A DNA stretch of 7,175 nucleotides from Actinomycetota bacterium (GTDB taxonomy: Bacteria > Actinomycetota > Actinomycetes > S36-B12 > UBA10799). A program made the position numbers and the translations under genes. The DNA lies in the NCBI GenBank assembly GCA_030837445.1, contig JAUPKM010000543.1:1-7175 (forward strand), read 5' to 3'. Of this stretch, positions 6,401 to 7,175 are shown one piece after another (position 1 is the stretch's first letter; each line of letters begins with the position of its first letter). Under the pieces are notes generated by a model, which saw nothing but the letters and a program-made list of their open reading frames with translations, searched no databases and had not been told where the DNA came from.

Positions 6401-6443
6401 ATTGAGCGCTGGGGAGGCATCGCCCACGGGAGAGTCGCCGTGA
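3432..6443 (+). CDS. UPF0182-family large integral membrane protein
   Basis: The 1003-aa length agrees with the UPF0182 (PF03699) family, usually about 950-1000 aa in actinobacteria. A short Pro/Ser/Ala-rich cytoplasmic start precedes seven hydrophobic helices at about residues 25-47, 67-92, 119-140, 171-199, 216-234, 265-287 and 290-312. A large soluble domain of about 600 residues follows (about 313-918), with family-like segments such as VREQEYISRNIAATRQAYGL (327-346), DIDRYQL, VVYTHGYGFVAAY and PYYLTLKMPGQ. With the N-terminus inside, seven helices place this domain outside the cell. A predicted charged helix (about 920-967) and an Ala/Pro/Ser/Thr-rich low-complexity tail (968-1003) end the protein. 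I saw no cysteine in the whole protein. The family's function is not established as far as I know. The GTG start has AGGG 7 nt upstream; the stop overlaps the next gene by 4 nt. Confidence 0.94.
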   Translation: MTFATPSSAAASEPQEPAPRGRGRVLLPTVLVLGVLAVLFMIFTGFYTDLLWFQSVDQSTVFTTQLVTKVVMFVGFGLAMALAVALSMWFAYRQRPFFPADTLEQQGLDRYRLGLEPLRKAILLVVSIVLGLLAGISAAGQWKLWLLWRNATPFNVADQHFGMDVGFWVFTYPFIRFVLGFLFAVLFVMLLVNLVVNYLYGGIRLQSPGDRMSRAARVQVSLILGLMMLVKAGDYFLDRFGLAVKDDDLVLGFTGLKYRDVNALLPAKTILMFVALIVALLFFVNMFRKIWTVAMAGLGLMVVSALVIGGIYPAVVQQFQVKPSELVREQEYISRNIAATRQAYGLENVQTQDYAATAEPNAAAIAKDRGTIANVRLLDPSIVSPTYRALQQIRGFYSFPDTLDIDRYQLGEKNEAGQVNDQQRGAVVSVRELDLAGIPDSQRNWANDHVVYTHGYGFVAAYDNTATSSGTPAFFEEDIPPRGKLTIDQPRVYFGEKSPDYSIVGGPADSTPRELDYPDDTSPTGQRNNTYQGKGGVPVGSPVNKLLFAAKFGEPNILLSDLVNQDSRIMWDRTPRERLAKVAPWLVPDGDPYSAVVNGRIVWILDAYTDTDQYPYATLVNLNDATSDSINATATNVFAQPQNYVNYMRNSVKAVVDAYDGTVNLYAWDESDPILKTWQKAFPGVVKPKSEMNAELVAHVRYPEDLFKVQRLIYSRYHVSDPAAFYNGQDFWIIPNDPTDRQSNQYQPPYYLTLKMPGQKDTAFSLTTAYSPAKRQTLAAFMAVDSAPGDGYGIFRVLQLPRNTTIPGPVQVQNTFESDPEVASQLSLLRRGGSDVELGNLLSLPVGGGMLYVEPVYVRASTGGYPLLRKVLVSFGNKVGFEDTLSASLATVFGTAAGTDSTQPDNGAADGNTPQPAPNTELEKALADVQRAFDEGETALRNGDFAAYGEAQKRLAEAIKKAQALAQGAVAPAPSATAVPAPTPSAQAASLSAGEASPTGESP
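6429..6432 (+). promoter_or_regulatory. Ribosome binding site of the nitronate monooxygenase gene, inside the UPF0182 3' end
   Basis: GGAG, within GGGAGAG, lies 7 nt before the GTG at 6440. It supports this start, which forms a GTGA overlap with the preceding stop (6440-6443). Confidence 0.6.
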
Positions 6444-7175
6444 CGCTGCCGTCGTCGTTGGCCGATCGGCTGCGACTGCCGGTCGTGGCTTCGCCGATGT
6501 TCCTGGTGTCAAACCCGGACCTCGTCATCGCACAGTGCACCGCCGGCATCATCGGATCGTTCCCCGCGTTGAATGCCCGTCCGGTGAGCCAACTCGACGA
6601 GTGGCTGGATCGGATCGTCGAAGAATTGGCGCAGTGGGATCGCGAACATCCCGACCGGCCTGCGGCTCCCTTTGCGGTCAACCAGATCGTCCACAAGTCG
6701 AATACTCGGCTCGAGCAGGACGTCGAGTTGATGGTGAAGTATCGGGTGCCGGTGGTGATCACCTCCCTCGGTGCCAGGGAAGACGTCAACGCCGCCGCGC
6801 ACTCCTACGGCGGCCTCGTGTTCCACGACATCATCAACAGTCGGCACGCTCACAAGGCGATTGAGAAGGGTGCTGATGGACTGATCCCGGTCGCCGCCGG
6901 GGCAGGTGGACACGCCGGATCCCTTTCACCGTTCGCACTCGTGCAGGAGATCCGTGCGTGGTTCGACGGACCAGTGGTGTTGTCCGGGGCAATCGCGACA
7001 GGTCGGGCAGTGCTGGCTGCGCAGGCTCTGGGCGCCGACCTCGCCTACATCGGTTCTGCTTTCATCGCCACCGATGAAGCCCGCGCCTCGGCTGCCTACA
7101 AAGAAGCCGTCGTGGCGTCGGGCGCAGAGGACATCGTCAACTCCAACCTGTTCACCGGCATCCACGGCAACTATC
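6440..7175 (+). CDS. Nitronate monooxygenase-like FMN enzyme, C-terminus cut by window edge
   Basis: From GTG 6440 the frame stays open for 245 codons to the window end. The protein is a TIM-barrel flavoprotein of the nitronate monooxygenase (2-nitropropane dioxygenase) family. Visible motifs are LPVVASPMFLVSNPDLVIAQ (13-32) and IIGSFPALNAR (37-47) at the first strands, PFAVNQIVH (77-85), VVITSLG (105-111), and GADGLIPVAAGAGGHAG (144-160), whose His158 corresponds to the conserved active-site histidine. LSGAIATGRAVLAAQALGAD and AYIGSAFIAT follow, the usual FMN phosphate-binding region. Such enzymes use FMN and O2 to turn alkyl nitronates, including toxic propionate 3-nitronate, into carbonyl compounds and nitrite in the cytoplasm. 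Family members are about 320-360 aa, so roughly 80-110 residues are missing. Relatives in the superfamily include FabK-type enoyl reductases, so the exact substrate is not certain. The 4-nt overlap with UPF0182 implies co-transcription. Confidence 0.88.
   Translation, partial: MTLPSSLADRLRLPVVASPMFLVSNPDLVIAQCTAGIIGSFPALNARPVSQLDEWLDRIVEELAQWDREHPDRPAAPFAVNQIVHKSNTRLEQDVELMVKYRVPVVITSLGAREDVNAAAHSYGGLVFHDIINSRHAHKAIEKGADGLIPVAAGAGGHAGSLSPFALVQEIRAWFDGPVVLSGAIATGRAVLAAQALGADLAYIGSAFIATDEARASAAYKEAVVASGAEDIVNSNLFTGIHGNY

Noticed and set aside
1..7175. CRISPR arrays, insertion sequences, tRNAs, prophage or defence genes
   Set aside because: I saw no regularly spaced repeats, terminal inverted repeats with a transposase, cloverleaf sequence or defence-family motif; the window is filled by housekeeping-type genes with short gaps.

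Overview
The window is GC-rich, gene-dense chromosomal DNA that reads as ordinary core genome of an actinobacterium (Actinomycetota). GTG starts are frequent, the -10-like hexamers fit TAnnnT, genes overlap by 4 nt, and the families present (TIGR03624-type zincin-like protein, YlbL-type PDZ-Lon protease, PPA1309 family, UPF0182) are typical actinobacterial neighbours. From memory, Mycobacterium tuberculosis keeps similar genes adjacent (Rv3193c UPF0182, Rv3194c PDZ protein, Rv3195 zincin-like). I cannot place the organism more finely. I saw no insertion sequence, phage gene, CRISPR array, tRNA or rRNA, and no sign of recent transfer.

Layout: (1) 1-1330, minus strand: C-terminally truncated zincin-like putative metallopeptidase. 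(2) 1331-1538: a divergent intergenic region of about 208 bp with inverted repeats and a possible leaderless promoter. (3) 1539-2866, plus strand: a small single-pass membrane protein, then a YlbL-type PDZ/Lon (S16) serine protease overlapping it by 4 nt. (4) 2861-2891: a hairpin spanning the two convergent stop codons. (5) 2886-3404, minus strand: PPA1309-family protein of unknown function. (6) 3405-3431: a 27-nt divergent gap in which two Shine-Dalgarno sequences form an inverted repeat. (7) 3432-6443, plus strand: 1003-aa UPF0182 membrane protein. (8) 6440-7175, plus strand: nitronate monooxygenase-like flavoprotein, overlapping by 4 nt and cut by the window end.

How the genes may work together: the YlbL-type protease is anchored in the membrane with its active site probably outside. 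UPF0182 is a seven-helix membrane protein with a large, probably extracytoplasmic domain. The small membrane protein is translationally coupled to the protease. Together with the zincin-like protein, this suggests an envelope quality-control neighbourhood, but that is inference from family and position; the UPF0182, PPA1309 and zincin-like families have no settled function that I know of. The nitronate monooxygenase is a metabolic or detoxification enzyme that appears to be co-translated with UPF0182. I did not find a convincing new system; the best leads are the small-protein/protease pair, the symmetric divergent junction and the non-canonical metallopeptidase motif.
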